Source: Acidimicrobiia bacterium
GTDB lineage: Bacteria; Actinomycetota; Acidimicrobiia; Spongiisociales; ZC4RG35
DNA: 64,000 nt
Direction: 5' to 3'
NCBI GenBank assembly: GCA_028284765.1
Contig: JANQRA010000011.1
Location: 1-64,000, forward strand
The position numbers and the translations under genes are program-made. Below the pieces are notes generated by a model that saw only the letters and a program-made list of their open reading frames with translations, did no database searches and was not told the origin of the DNA. Positions 16,093-24,896 of the stretch are shown here, one piece after another. Numbering within the stretch: the first letter of the stretch is position 1; each line of letters starts with the position of its first letter.

Positions 16093-17202
16093 ATGAACGG
16101 ACATCTGGTCATCGCTGACATCTCGGGTTATACGAGGTTCCTCACAGAGAGCGAACTGGAGCACGCCAATGGCATTCTCGAAGATCTCCTAAACGCTGTG
16201 ATCGCCGCGGTCAACGCTCCGCTGACGATGTCGTCGGTCGAGGGTGACGCGGTCCTCCTGTACGGGTCGATGCCGGGGGGGACGATCGGGCAGTCCGTGG
16301 TCGATTCGGTCGAACATCTCTACGTGGCGTTTCGGTCGGCGCTCGAGACAATGGTTCTCAACACCACCTGCCAGTGCAACGCCTGTGTCAACATCAAAGG
16401 GCTGGGTCTCAAGATCGTTATGCACTGTGGAGAGTTCGCCGTCTCAACGCTTGGTGGGAGGGAAAGCCTCACCGGCCCAGATGTCATCCTTGCTCATCGT
16501 CTGCTCAAGAACTCGGTCGTCGAGGCCACTGGCATCACCGACTACCTGCTTGTGACGCAAGCTTGTGTCTCGGACCTCGGGATCGAGTCGATGGTCGAGG
16601 GGTGGCAACGCCACTCCGAGGAGTACGACCATGTTGGCAAGGTCGGCAGCTACGTCAGCAATCTGGAAGACATCTGGGAGTTCACCCGCCGCCAGACCGA
16701 GGTGAAAGTCGTCGAAGGGGATGCGTGGTTCGCGGTGCAGAGTCACACCTCAGCTCCTGTCGGTGTGGTGTGGGACTTCATGCTCGACCCTGTCAAACGC
16801 ACGGAGTGGCTCGGCGCCAATTCGAGTGAGGTCAAAGGCACGGAAGGTGGGCGTCTGGGACCTGGGACCGAGTACCACTGCGCTCACGGCCCCAACAACG
16901 ACATATCCATCATCGCGATTGTCGACATGAGGACCCACGACTACATGACCCAAACTGTCTCGTTCGCTCCCGGTGCCGCGTTCAACTGGACAGATTACGT
17001 GGTGCCCAGCGGGCAAGGCTCAAGGGTGGTGTCGGTCGGCGGGTATCCGTTTGACGCAGAAAGCGGCGAGGCGTTGTCAGAGGAAGAGAGGCAGGCTTTC
17101 GGCGAGAGGGCCTTGGATCTGTATCAGGCCCAGGTCGACCGACTCACGTCGATGGCCTCACAGGCAGTCGGCCAGCCTGCGGACGAGTCGAACCTGGACT
17201 AG
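16093..17202 (+). CDS. DUF2652 cyclase-like domain fused to an SRPBCC domain
   Basis: 369 residues. The first 195 form DUF2652: ADISGYTRFL at residues 7-16 and SSVEGDAVLLYG near 50 match the two metal-binding Asp positions of class III nucleotide cyclases. GPDVILAHRLLKNSVV resembles the cyclase GxxVNxAxRL segment. The Lys that normally precedes the second Asp is Ser, so purine selection may differ or be lost. CQCNACVNIKG is a family-typical Cys cluster. Residues about 215-350 form an SRPBCC/START-like ligand-binding domain (WFAVQSHTSAPVGVVWDFML, TEYHCAHG). Enzymatic activity is unproven; it may be a ligand-gated sensor. Confidence 0.8.
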   Translation: MNGHLVIADISGYTRFLTESELEHANGILEDLLNAVIAAVNAPLTMSSVEGDAVLLYGSMPGGTIGQSVVDSVEHLYVAFRSALETMVLNTTCQCNACVNIKGLGLKIVMHCGEFAVSTLGGRESLTGPDVILAHRLLKNSVVEATGITDYLLVTQACVSDLGIESMVEGWQRHSEEYDHVGKVGSYVSNLEDIWEFTRRQTEVKVVEGDAWFAVQSHTSAPVGVVWDFMLDPVKRTEWLGANSSEVKGTEGGRLGPGTEYHCAHGPNNDISIIAIVDMRTHDYMTQTVSFAPGAAFNWTDYVVPSGQGSRVVSVGGYPFDAESGEALSEEERQAFGERALDLYQAQVDRLTSMASQAVGQPADESNLD

Positions 17203-17394
17203 GGGTGGACGCTCGCTAGTCTTCTGACCTGCCACATCGGGTGGAGGCCAGCGCATCCGCGCTTCCCCGGTGACCCATGGCACTTTTCTCAACCGGTTGG
17301 ACCGCCTCTTCGGCCGACGCCTGACTGCTCCGTGCGATATACGGCTCAGTCGCGTGACCGCACACAACGACCATCGGGTCACCGGAGTACAACC

Positions 17395-18816
17395 ATGTCC
17401 AACACATTCGCCAGCCTTGGGTTGCCCCCTGAGATCCAAAAGGACCTCGCCGGACGCGGCATCCGTGAGCCCTTCCCTGTTCAGGCCGCCACGATCCCCG
17501 ATGTCCTTGCCGGACGCGACGTCAATGGCAAGGCGCCAACCGGTTCTGGAAAAACGGTTGCCTTTGGGACTCCGGTCCTCGCCCGTGTTTCCAAGGCCAA
17601 GCCAAACCGGCCACGTGCGTTGATTCTGGCCCCAACACGTGAACTCGCGGAGCAGATCCATCACGAGTTGTCGCCAGTCGCCAAGGCAGTGGGCCGAACG
17701 GTGGCTGCCGTCTACGGAGGAGTGGGCTACGGCCCCCAGGTGAAAGCCCTGCGTCAAGGAGTAGACCTTCTAGTGGCGACTCCGGGTCGACTTGAAGACC
17801 TGATCGAGAAGCGAATCGTGGATCTAGGTGAGGTGGCCACAGTTGTGGTGGACGAAGCCGACCGAATGGCCGACATGGGATTTCTCCCCGCCGTGCGCCG
17901 AATTCTCGACCAGACCTCGAAGGATCGGCAGACCCTCTTCTTCTCCGCCACGCTGGATCGAGATGTCGCCCGTTTGAGCGAGGAGTATCAGTCCGATCCC
18001 GTCACACACCAAGCTCAAGCGGTTGATTCGAAGATGCCCGATGCAACCCACCATTTCTGGCTCGTCGAGCACCGGGATCGGATCAGCTACACCGCCGAGA
18101 TCGTCGAACGATCCGACAAGACAATCGTCTTCACCCGTACGCGTCATGGGGCTGACCGGTTGGCGAAGCAGCTCAAGAAGCACGGCGTGACCGCGGTCGC
18201 CATGCACGGTGGGCGTAATCAGAATCAACGCACGCGGGCTCTTAGGTCGTTCTCCACGGGAAGGGCTCAGGCTCTCGTGGCCACTGATGTCGCTGCCCGT
18301 GGCATCCACGTCGATGATGTCTCAACGGTCGTCCACTACGACGTCGCTGGAGACCACAAAGACTATGTCCATAGGTCGGGGCGCACCGGTCGCGCGGGAG
18401 CGACGGGAACAGTTGTAAGCCTGGTGACGCCACAACAGCGCAGAGAGGTCACTCGTATGCAGCGGAAGCTGTCCCTACCGACAGACATCGGCCGACCGGA
18501 GGTAGGCGCCCTAACAGCACCTTCGTCGCGTCGACCAACGCCTCGTACCGATCGGTCGAAAACCACAGACCAAACGATCACACTGTTTGTCGGAAACCTG
18601 CCCTGGAGCACCACTGGCGACGATCTGGATCGGGTATTCAGTCGCTTCGGCCGGGTGGTCGACACCTCGGTTGCAATGAAACGAGGCCGTTCCAAGGGCT
18701 ATGGCTTCGTCGAGATCCCAGCGGCCATTGCACCCGAAGTCATGCACTCCGCACGAGGGATGTCACTGAAGGGGCGGCGCCTGAAGGTTCGAGAGTCGGT
18801 CCCTGCAAAGGCCTAG
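17395..18816 (+). CDS. DEAD-box RNA helicase with C-terminal RRM
   Basis: 473 residues from ATG 17395; an earlier in-frame start at 17332 adds an unlikely 21 residues. Helicase motifs appear in order: Q motif (FPVQAATIPDVLAGRD), APTGSGKT, PTRELAEQ, TPGR, VDEAD, FSATL, ATDVAARGI, HRSGRTGRAG. After a short basic linker, residues about 395-470 make an RNA-recognition motif with RNP2 (LFVGNL) and RNP1 (KGYGFVEI). ATP-dependent RNA remodelling in ribosome assembly or cold adaptation is the family role. The 192 bases upstream hold no gene and may include a long leader. Confidence 0.93.
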   Translation: MSNTFASLGLPPEIQKDLAGRGIREPFPVQAATIPDVLAGRDVNGKAPTGSGKTVAFGTPVLARVSKAKPNRPRALILAPTRELAEQIHHELSPVAKAVGRTVAAVYGGVGYGPQVKALRQGVDLLVATPGRLEDLIEKRIVDLGEVATVVVDEADRMADMGFLPAVRRILDQTSKDRQTLFFSATLDRDVARLSEEYQSDPVTHQAQAVDSKMPDATHHFWLVEHRDRISYTAEIVERSDKTIVFTRTRHGADRLAKQLKKHGVTAVAMHGGRNQNQRTRALRSFSTGRAQALVATDVAARGIHVDDVSTVVHYDVAGDHKDYVHRSGRTGRAGATGTVVSLVTPQQRREVTRMQRKLSLPTDIGRPEVGALTAPSSRRPTPRTDRSKTTDQTITLFVGNLPWSTTGDDLDRVFSRFGRVVDTSVAMKRGRSKGYGFVEIPAAIAPEVMHSARGMSLKGRRLKVRESVPAKA

Positions 18817-18840
18817 AGGGGGCGCCACCTGTGCTTGGAA

Positions 18841-20415
18841 TCAGCGTGAGAGCAGATCGCAGGCGTCATCAGCCAGACCCTGCCCGGCTTCGCTGAACAG
18901 GTTCCTCGCGATATCCACGCCGGCCTCCTGTAGTTCGGCTACCTGGTCCTCGTATTGGGCAGCCGCTGCGATCTTGACCTCTGGAAGGTAACCCTTAACC
19001 CATTCGGTCGCCCGGAGGTTGGCCTCGTGGTCACTCATGGCTAGAACCACCAGACCGACGTCAGGTTTGAGGCTCATTCGCTCCCAGAATTCGGAGTCCA
19101 TGGCATCACCCCTGATGACATGTCGGCCCAGAGTCTGATGGGCTTCCACTATCGGCTCTTGCCGGTCGACACCCATCACAACTTGCCCTTCGCGAATCAC
19201 CAACTCGTCGTAGGCGCCGGTCCCGACCCGACCCATGCCAAACACCAGAATGCTCGACGCACCGGAATCGATCACCGCGTCCTCGTCGCGGATGTTCTGC
19301 CGTTCGAGGGGTTCGAGGCGCCCTGACAGTTTCCGATAGAGGCGGTATCGGCGGGCGTTGGTGGGCGCAGCGGCTGCGAACGAGGCCGCTACGGCGATCG
19401 CGATCACCGCCGCCCATTCGTCGTCCAACAAGCCTTCGTTGATCGCTGCGACGACGACGATCAGTCCGAATTCGGAAAACGTGGTGAGGGTGATCGCCGA
19501 GTGCCATGCCGTCCGAGCACGCAGACCGAATCGCGGGATCAGTGTCATGAATCCGAGGCCCTTGATCGGGAGGAAAAGGAGGGCGACGATCGCGACAACG
19601 AGGGCGGCGGGGCTTGGGATTCCTCCCAATCCGATCGACAGAAAGAATCCAATGAGTAGCAGGTCTTTGTAGCCGAGAAGCCGGTCGGCCAATTCAACGG
19701 CTCGGGGATGGCTGGCCAGACTCAGCCCTATGACCAGGGCACCCAGATCGGCCTTGATCCCAACGAGTTCGAACGAAGCGGCACCTACACCAACTGCGAG
19801 CACGAACCCCAAGAGGACAAGAAGCTCGCCGTGTCCGCTTTGGCTGAGTAGCCAGCCCCAGACTGGTCGCAGCAAGACCACTCCAACGACAACAGGAATG
19901 GCCCACAGCGAGGGGAGTTCTCCAGTGCTGAACACCAAGAAGGCGACTGCGAACAGATCCTGGACGATCAAAATACCGATAGCGATCTGGCCGGCGAGCG
20001 ATGAGGACTCGTTGCGGTCCTCGAGGGCCTTCACCGCGTAGACGGTGCTGGAGAATGAGAAGGCGAATCCCAGAAGTGCCGCCTCGGTCAAGCCAAGCTC
20101 GGACAGAAGCGGAAGCCCGGCCGCAGCACCAACCAAGAGCACCCCGGTGATCAATGCGGTCGTCATGACCATCGCTATCGAGGCGCCGCCGTACACCTCC
20201 GGCCGAGCGAGGGTGCGGATCTTGAGTTTCAGCCCGATGCTGAACAGAAGCAGCAGGACTCCGATGTCAGCAACGAACTGGATGTTGTCAGTGGTTTCGT
20301 AGGCGAACTCGTGCAGGATGAAGCCAGCGGCGAGGTAGCCAACCAACGGAGGCAGGCCAACTGCCGACGCGGCGAAGCCAAGAGCGAATGCGGCTAGGAG
20401 AAGAGTGACGTCCAC
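18841..20415 (-). CDS. CPA2-family cation/proton antiporter with TrkA-N domain (KefB/YbaL-like)
   Basis: 524 residues. About twelve hydrophobic segments cover residues 1-350, including GFAASAVGLPPLVGYLAAGF, LLLLFSIGLKLKIRTL and GFAFSFSSTVYAVKALEDRN. A cytosolic TrkA-N/RCK NAD-binding domain follows, starting SSILVFGMGRVGTGAYDEL (about residue 400) with VMGVDR and VIRGDAMD. This architecture exports K+ or Na+ in exchange for protons, gated by nucleotide binding. It has no KefC-type glutathione-binding evidence I can see. It is convergent with the helicase, 24 bases apart. Confidence 0.9.
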   Translation of the reverse strand: MDVTLLLAAFALGFAASAVGLPPLVGYLAAGFILHEFAYETTDNIQFVADIGVLLLLFSIGLKLKIRTLARPEVYGGASIAMVMTTALITGVLLVGAAAGLPLLSELGLTEAALLGFAFSFSSTVYAVKALEDRNESSSLAGQIAIGILIVQDLFAVAFLVFSTGELPSLWAIPVVVGVVLLRPVWGWLLSQSGHGELLVLLGFVLAVGVGAASFELVGIKADLGALVIGLSLASHPRAVELADRLLGYKDLLLIGFFLSIGLGGIPSPAALVVAIVALLFLPIKGLGFMTLIPRFGLRARTAWHSAITLTTFSEFGLIVVVAAINEGLLDDEWAAVIAIAVAASFAAAAPTNARRYRLYRKLSGRLEPLERQNIRDEDAVIDSGASSILVFGMGRVGTGAYDELVIREGQVVMGVDRQEPIVEAHQTLGRHVIRGDAMDSEFWERMSLKPDVGLVVLAMSDHEANLRATEWVKGYLPEVKIAAAAQYEDQVAELQEAGVDIARNLFSEAGQGLADDACDLLSR

Positions 20416-20476
20416 TGGCTGATCCTCATGTCAGACAGCGACCCTAACCCTGCCTGCGGTTGAGTTGAGCGAGCCG

Positions 20477-21700
20477 TCAGACAGTGAACCCCCACTCACC
20501 GTTGCTGATAATTGGCTCCTCGGAGCCGTCCTCGGATACTCCGAACACGCTGACTTCGGGCGACCCAAGGACGAAGTCGACGTGGACGTTGCTGCGATTG
20601 AGGCCGGCCTCCAGCTTCTGCTCTTGGTCCAGTTGGTCCGCGCCTTCGTAACACATGGGGTAGGACTGGCCGAGTGCGATATGGCACGCATCGTTCTCGT
20701 CGTAGAGCACGTTGTTCCAAACCAGGCCCTCAGCCGCCACCGCACCGGACTGGGGGACCATGGCGGCTTCGCCGAATCGGACTGAGCCTTCATCTGTCTC
20801 GAGGATCTTGTCGAGGACGTTCTGGCCCCTCCCGGCGACGGCCTTGACCACCTTGCCTTCGGACATCTCGAAGGAGAAGTCGTCGATGAGATCACCGAAG
20901 TATGTGAGTGGTTTGGTGGCCTTGACGGTTCCTTCGGCCTTCATCCGATGTGGTGAGGTGAACACCTCCTCAGTCGGGATGTTGGGGACGAACGGCCGAC
21001 CTTTGGGAGTGTGCACGCGGCCACCCTCCCATGTGCCGTTGTCCGTCATGCCGAGGTGGAGGTCGGTTCCGGGGCCTTCGTAGCGAAGCCCCTTGAATTC
21101 GCGTTCGTTGAGGTACTTCTTCCGCCGGACGAGATCGTCGAGATGGACATTCCACGCGGCGACCGGGTCGTCTTGGTTGACACGACACGCTCGGAAGATG
21201 GCCTGCCACATCTTCTCCTCGGCATCTTCGGAGTCGAAGACGGTCTCGTTCCAGGCCGGTACCGGGGCCGCGATGATCGACCAGGGAATCTGCAGAGAGC
21301 CTCTCGCTTCGGCTTGGGGCCTCACGAACTCGCTGTTGACTCTCTGGAAGTTCTGGATCCTCCCCGCATCGACACCGGCTAGTGCCGCAGGGTCCTCTGC
21401 ATAGACGTAGAGAAAGGACGCTCCAGCTTCGTATCCACTCATCAGGAACTGGCTCGTGCCTGCGATGGCCGATGCTGCCGCCTCGGTCCCATGGCTGAAA
21501 CGAGCCCGCTTCACCTGGTCGTCACCCCAGATCACATCAACACTCTCCGCACCGGCTTCATACGCTGTTTCAACGATGAGTCGGACAAACTCGGGCAACT
21601 GGACGGGAGCTGAGAGGATCAGGCGGTCGCCGGCCTCAAACCCGAGTCCGATCTTCAGTGCGACGTCGGCGTAGTTGCGGAGGGATTCCTCAGTTGGCAT
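20477..21700 (-). CDS. M29-family metallo-aminopeptidase
   Basis: 407 residues from ATG 21700. The M29 hallmarks are present: GPGTDLHLGM, NIPTEEVFTSPHRMKAEG, a GEAAMVP segment, YDENDACHIALGQSYP and NRSNVHVDFVLGSPEVSVFG. These supply the Glu, His, Tyr and Asp residues that hold two divalent metals in AmpS/AmpT/PepS. It removes N-terminal residues from peptides in the cytoplasm. The start codon falls inside a short inverted repeat (21699-21720). Confidence 0.93.
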   Translation of the reverse strand: MPTEESLRNYADVALKIGLGFEAGDRLILSAPVQLPEFVRLIVETAYEAGAESVDVIWGDDQVKRARFSHGTEAAASAIAGTSQFLMSGYEAGASFLYVYAEDPAALAGVDAGRIQNFQRVNSEFVRPQAEARGSLQIPWSIIAAPVPAWNETVFDSEDAEEKMWQAIFRACRVNQDDPVAAWNVHLDDLVRRKKYLNEREFKGLRYEGPGTDLHLGMTDNGTWEGGRVHTPKGRPFVPNIPTEEVFTSPHRMKAEGTVKATKPLTYFGDLIDDFSFEMSEGKVVKAVAGRGQNVLDKILETDEGSVRFGEAAMVPQSGAVAAEGLVWNNVLYDENDACHIALGQSYPMCYEGADQLDQEQKLEAGLNRSNVHVDFVLGSPEVSVFGVSEDGSEEPIISNGEWGFTV

Positions 21701-21739
21701 GCCGGGAACCTAACCGGCATCGCCTCGACCACGCTCAAG

Positions 21740-22222
21740 TCAGCGTGGTTCGAGGATGACGATCTGAGTTTCCCGGCCTCGTCCGGCCGCGTAGTTGTCC
21801 ATGTCCGAACCCCACGTACCGTCGGCAGCGATCTTCCACAGACGTGAGCGTTCTTCGGGTGACGCCAGACGAGCCCGGACGTCTTTGACGTCTCCGCCTG
21901 GCAGATCAACCGAAGCGTTTGGCTGTTCTTGGAGGTTGAGCCACCACAGCGGCTCGGGCTCGGCCCAGCCATTCATCGGGATGACGATGAGGTCGTCCCC
22001 ATCCTCGAAGTAGGCGAGGATGACCGGTCGCTCTTGGCCGCTCTTTCGTCCGATTGTCCGCAGTCGGATCATTCCATAGAGGTCCTCCGTGGGTGGGCGC
22101 AACCCCTTGCGACCTTTGGTGATGTTGTAGAGACCTCTGTGGGCGCGCCACGCTCCCTTCACTGCCCAGCGGGGGAGGGGGACCTTCTTTGGCTTGATGG
22201 TCTGTGCGGTTTCCTGGCTCAC
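21740..22222 (-). CDS. Deazaflavin(F420)-dependent nitroreductase-family protein
   Basis: 160 residues from GTG 22222, with GGAGAG just upstream. A start at 22285 would lie within the promoter/operator and is rejected. The DDN-type split barrel is seen in LYGMIRLRTIGRKSGQERPV, ILAYFEDGDDLIVIPMNGWA, PLWWLNLQEQPNASVDLPGG and SPEERSRLWKIA. The family binds F420H2 and reduces quinones or nitroimidazoles near the membrane; the basic N-terminus (IKPKKVPLPRWAVKGAWRAH) could bind membrane. It is preceded by a strong-looking regulated promoter. Confidence 0.88.
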   Translation of the reverse strand: MSQETAQTIKPKKVPLPRWAVKGAWRAHRGLYNITKGRKGLRPPTEDLYGMIRLRTIGRKSGQERPVILAYFEDGDDLIVIPMNGWAEPEPLWWLNLQEQPNASVDLPGGDVKDVRARLASPEERSRLWKIAADGTWGSDMDNYAAGRGRETQIVILEPR

Positions 22223-22236
22223 GTTCTCTCCGTTCG

Positions 22237-22285
22237 TACGTTGTAAGTTAGAGTTACCATACAACGTATGGTGAACGGCCGTCAA
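22237..22285 (-). promoter_or_regulatory. Promoter with nested palindromic operator upstream of the DDN-type gene
   Basis: On the plus strand, ACCATAC-AAC-GTATGGT (22256-22272) is a perfect 7+3+7 inverted repeat. TACGTTGTA (22237-22245) and TACAACGTA (22260-22268) form a second perfect pair 14 bases apart. On the minus strand a -35-like TTGACG (about 22280-22285) and TATGGT (22256-22261) are separated by 18 bases. The operator therefore overlaps the -10 region, as for TetR-type repressors. No regulator gene lies next to it. Confidence 0.65.
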
Positions 22286-22298
22286 CCATCAAATTGGC

Positions 22299-23036
22299 CT
22301 ACATCACCTGGGTCAATCCACCGTCAACCACAAGCACGGTCCCGGTTGTATATCTGTTGGTTGCGAGCCCAGCCACGGCTTCGGCGATCTCCTCAGGTGT
22401 TCCCGAACGACCGGCGGGCGCGGTCCTTGCTACTTGCTGATGCATCTCGTCCCATTCCGATGTCCATGGAGTTGTGATCAGACCCGGTGCAACTGCATTG
22501 AATCGCACCGGCCCGAAGGACTTCGCCATGAGCAGGGTCATGTGGTTGAGGGCCGCTTTGCTCATCGAATACGCAATCGATGAACCGATGGGGCGCACGC
22601 CTGCGATCGAAGTCACGTTGACGACGTTGCCGTCATCGGCGTGTTGGAGATGGGGGAGGGCAAGCTTGGTCAGCTCCCACGTGCCATAGACATTCACCTC
22701 GAACGTCTTCCTGAAGATCTCTTCGGTCAGTCCGTCGATATCTGAGTGGTCGACAAAGGAAGTCCAGCCGGCGTTGTTGACGAGAACGTCGATGCAACCG
22801 AACTCAGAGACCGTCGCATCGACCAGCTTTCGGCGATCCTCTCGCTCGCTGATGTCCGCTTGGACGTATATCGATTCCGTCTCCAGCGACTCGGCGACTT
22901 CCGTCCCCGCCTCGACAGAACTCGACGAGTTGACCACAACCCGGGCGCCCATGCTCGAGAGCTGTCTCGCGGTGGCACTTCCAATACCGCTAGACGACCC
23001 AGTCACGACGGCAACCCGACCATCAAGTGTTTTCAT
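22299..23036 (-). CDS. Short-chain dehydrogenase (FabG-like fold)
   Basis: 245 residues. Classical SDR features: TGSSSGIG at 12-19, NNAG near 88, Ser in NVTSIAGVRP, Tyr-Lys in AYSMSKAALNH, PGLITTPW, and the C-terminal TGTVLVVDGGLTQVM typical of the 3-oxoacyl-ACP reductase-like branch. It reduces or oxidises a carbonyl/hydroxyl with NAD(P)(H); substrate unknown. It is divergent from the M20 peptidase, with only 23 bases between their likely starts, so both must share promoter elements. Confidence 0.9.
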   Translation of the reverse strand: MKTLDGRVAVVTGSSSGIGSATARQLSSMGARVVVNSSSSVEAGTEVAESLETESIYVQADISEREDRRKLVDATVSEFGCIDVLVNNAGWTSFVDHSDIDGLTEEIFRKTFEVNVYGTWELTKLALPHLQHADDGNVVNVTSIAGVRPIGSSIAYSMSKAALNHMTLLMAKSFGPVRFNAVAPGLITTPWTSEWDEMHQQVARTAPAGRSGTPEEIAEAVAGLATNRYTTGTVLVVDGGLTQVM

Positions 23037-23059
23037 GGCTCCAACCCTATTGTCGATAC

Positions 23060-24232
23060 GTGGCCGGCCACATCGTCAAGAGGGACATCCTCGAAGCCCC
23101 TGAGCTCAGTTCCGAGCATCTCGCCCAGCTCACTTCCCAGTTCGTCGCCGTGCCCTCAGTCAACGGTGAGCATCCCGAAGGAGACCTGGCCCGGGTTGTT
23201 GCTCAAGAACTCGACGCTGCTGGGTTCGAAACCTCGCTGGTTGGCAGCGACGATCGGCTGAGTCTCGGCGCTCGAAGTGGTGAGGAGCCGTCCGTCCTCC
23301 TCAACGGACACCTCGACACGGTTCCGGTCGAGGATCGTGAAGAGTGGCGCTTTGACCCCTTCGAGGGTGTCATCGCCGATGGGGCCGTGCACGGCAGAGG
23401 GGCCTGTGACATGAAGGGCGGTCTTGCCATCCAAGTGGCAGTGGCGCAATGGCTGGCTTCCGTGGGTCGCGCCGATGGTCTCGTTCTCCACTTTGCGATG
23501 GGAGAAGAGCGAGGAGAGCCCGGGACTGAAGACCTACTCGAGGCCGGTTTTGTAGCACCCATCGGAGTTGTCCTCGAACCCACCGAAATGCGCCTCGGGA
23601 TTGCTCAACGAGGGATGTTCACTCTTCGCCTGACCATCGAGGGCCGAGCAGGCCACGCTTCCCGGCCTGAGCTGACCGACAACCCGCTTGATCGGCTCGG
23701 CCCGATTCTCAAAGTTCTCAGGCACCTCGAAGCCAACCCCAAACACTCGCACGAAGTCCTGGGCACCCCACGTTGGACCCCGACAATGATCAACGCCGGT
23801 GTGATACCGAGCATGGTGCCGGGTTCATGCACCTTGTTTGTCGATCGGCGGATGGTCCCTGGTGAGACCTTCGAAGGCGTCGAGGAAGAGCTGAGGTCGG
23901 CGATCAGCGACGCTTCGATCGAAGGTGTCGAGATCGATGTGGCGTTGTCTGAGGGTCTCTACGAGCCGGCTGAAATCCCTGCGGATGGACGAGTCGTCAC
24001 CGACTTCATGGAGGCCATGGCCCTGCACGGTGAACGTGTCGACCTCTTCGGGACACCGTATTCGAGTGATATCCGGCATCTCATCAACGGAGCAGGCGTC
24101 GAAGCCGTGACTTATGGCCCGGGACGTGCACAGGACATGCATGCTCGAGACGAGCACATCCAGATCGACGAGCTGGTTCGTGCGGCTCGAGTGTTGGCCA
24201 GCTTCGCCCTGGCCTGCGGCGACTCGGACTAA
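23060..24232 (+). CDS. M20-family deacylase/peptidase (ArgE/DapE-like)
   Basis: 390 residues from GTG 23060, which avoids overlap with the divergent SDR; an upstream start at 23027 is unlikely. Metal and catalytic motifs: LNGHLDTVP (His, Asp), HGRGACDMKGG, the catalytic GEERGEPG, VLEPTEM and, at the end, DMHARDEHI. The dimerisation/lid domain (RAGHASRPE onward) is in place. The ArgE/DapE group hydrolyses N-acyl amino acids or succinyl-diaminopimelate; the exact substrate is not clear, and this copy lies outside any lysine or arginine cluster. Confidence 0.9.
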   Translation: MAGHIVKRDILEAPELSSEHLAQLTSQFVAVPSVNGEHPEGDLARVVAQELDAAGFETSLVGSDDRLSLGARSGEEPSVLLNGHLDTVPVEDREEWRFDPFEGVIADGAVHGRGACDMKGGLAIQVAVAQWLASVGRADGLVLHFAMGEERGEPGTEDLLEAGFVAPIGVVLEPTEMRLGIAQRGMFTLRLTIEGRAGHASRPELTDNPLDRLGPILKVLRHLEANPKHSHEVLGTPRWTPTMINAGVIPSMVPGSCTLFVDRRMVPGETFEGVEEELRSAISDASIEGVEIDVALSEGLYEPAEIPADGRVVTDFMEAMALHGERVDLFGTPYSSDIRHLINGAGVEAVTYGPGRAQDMHARDEHIQIDELVRAARVLASFALACGDSD

Positions 24233-24852
24233 ACCGGAGCCTGATCCTGGTTTGCGGTCAGCACACTCAACCACTCCGGGTACGAAGCACAGTCGGCAGT
24301 CTCAAACCTCAACGAGTCCGGAATGGGAGTTTCGGCGAGGAACCTGGCAACCGTCTGATCGAAGGCGGTACCTCGCTCCGCCGGGTCGCCAAAAGTCTCA
24401 ATACACAAAGACCACGCCTTGGAAGAGCCGAAGTCCAAATCAGCCAGCTCGGCGTCTCCGCCTACCCGAGGGTCGAGCTGAAAGACGAATCGTCGGGTAT
24501 GGAGCTTCTTCCTGATGGGGAGGGGGTCGTCAATGGTCTCGCTCGAGGTGGCAATCGGCTCACTGATCTTCACCCAGTCTTCTGCAGTTCCGTTGAGGCT
24601 GGTTCCGAGATCCGGATCTTCGAGCGACTCAAGTCGAAACTTCGTGTCAAAGGACGTGCCATTGCGTCTCTTTCTGCCCACACCATTGAGAGCCGATCGA
24701 AGGTCGTACCAGTCCGTTCGGAGCTCGGCAGTGGTGTCCGCTGTGGAGAACCAGGAGAGGACAGCGTCGGGAAGAGGCCCGTCGAAGAACCATCTCACCT
24801 CGCGTGTCACCAGCACGGCAAGGTCGACCGAGTGCCCGCTCCCAGGGTTCAT
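24229..24852 (-). CDS. Hypothetical protein, possibly CYTH-like
   Basis: 207 residues. The opening LAVLVTREVRWFFDGPLPDA is followed by LRTDWYDLRSALNGVGRKRR, FDTKFRLESL and AEDWVKISEP. The alternation of charged residues in strands (E-x-R, R-x-D, K-x-R, E) resembles the tunnel of CYTH/triphosphate tunnel enzymes, and I recall similar proteins opening with an E-R-W-F-F segment. I regard this as a weak fold guess. Its stop overlaps the M20 stop by 4 bases (tail to tail). Confidence 0.6.
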   Translation of the reverse strand: MNPGSGHSVDLAVLVTREVRWFFDGPLPDAVLSWFSTADTTAELRTDWYDLRSALNGVGRKRRNGTSFDTKFRLESLEDPDLGTSLNGTAEDWVKISEPIATSSETIDDPLPIRKKLHTRRFVFQLDPRVGGDAELADLDFGSSKAWSLCIETFGDPAERGTAFDQTVARFLAETPIPDSLRFETADCASYPEWLSVLTANQDQAPV

Positions 24853-24896
24853 GTGGACCTAAGTCTGCCACCGATTCTGGGTTTATGAAGGGGCGA

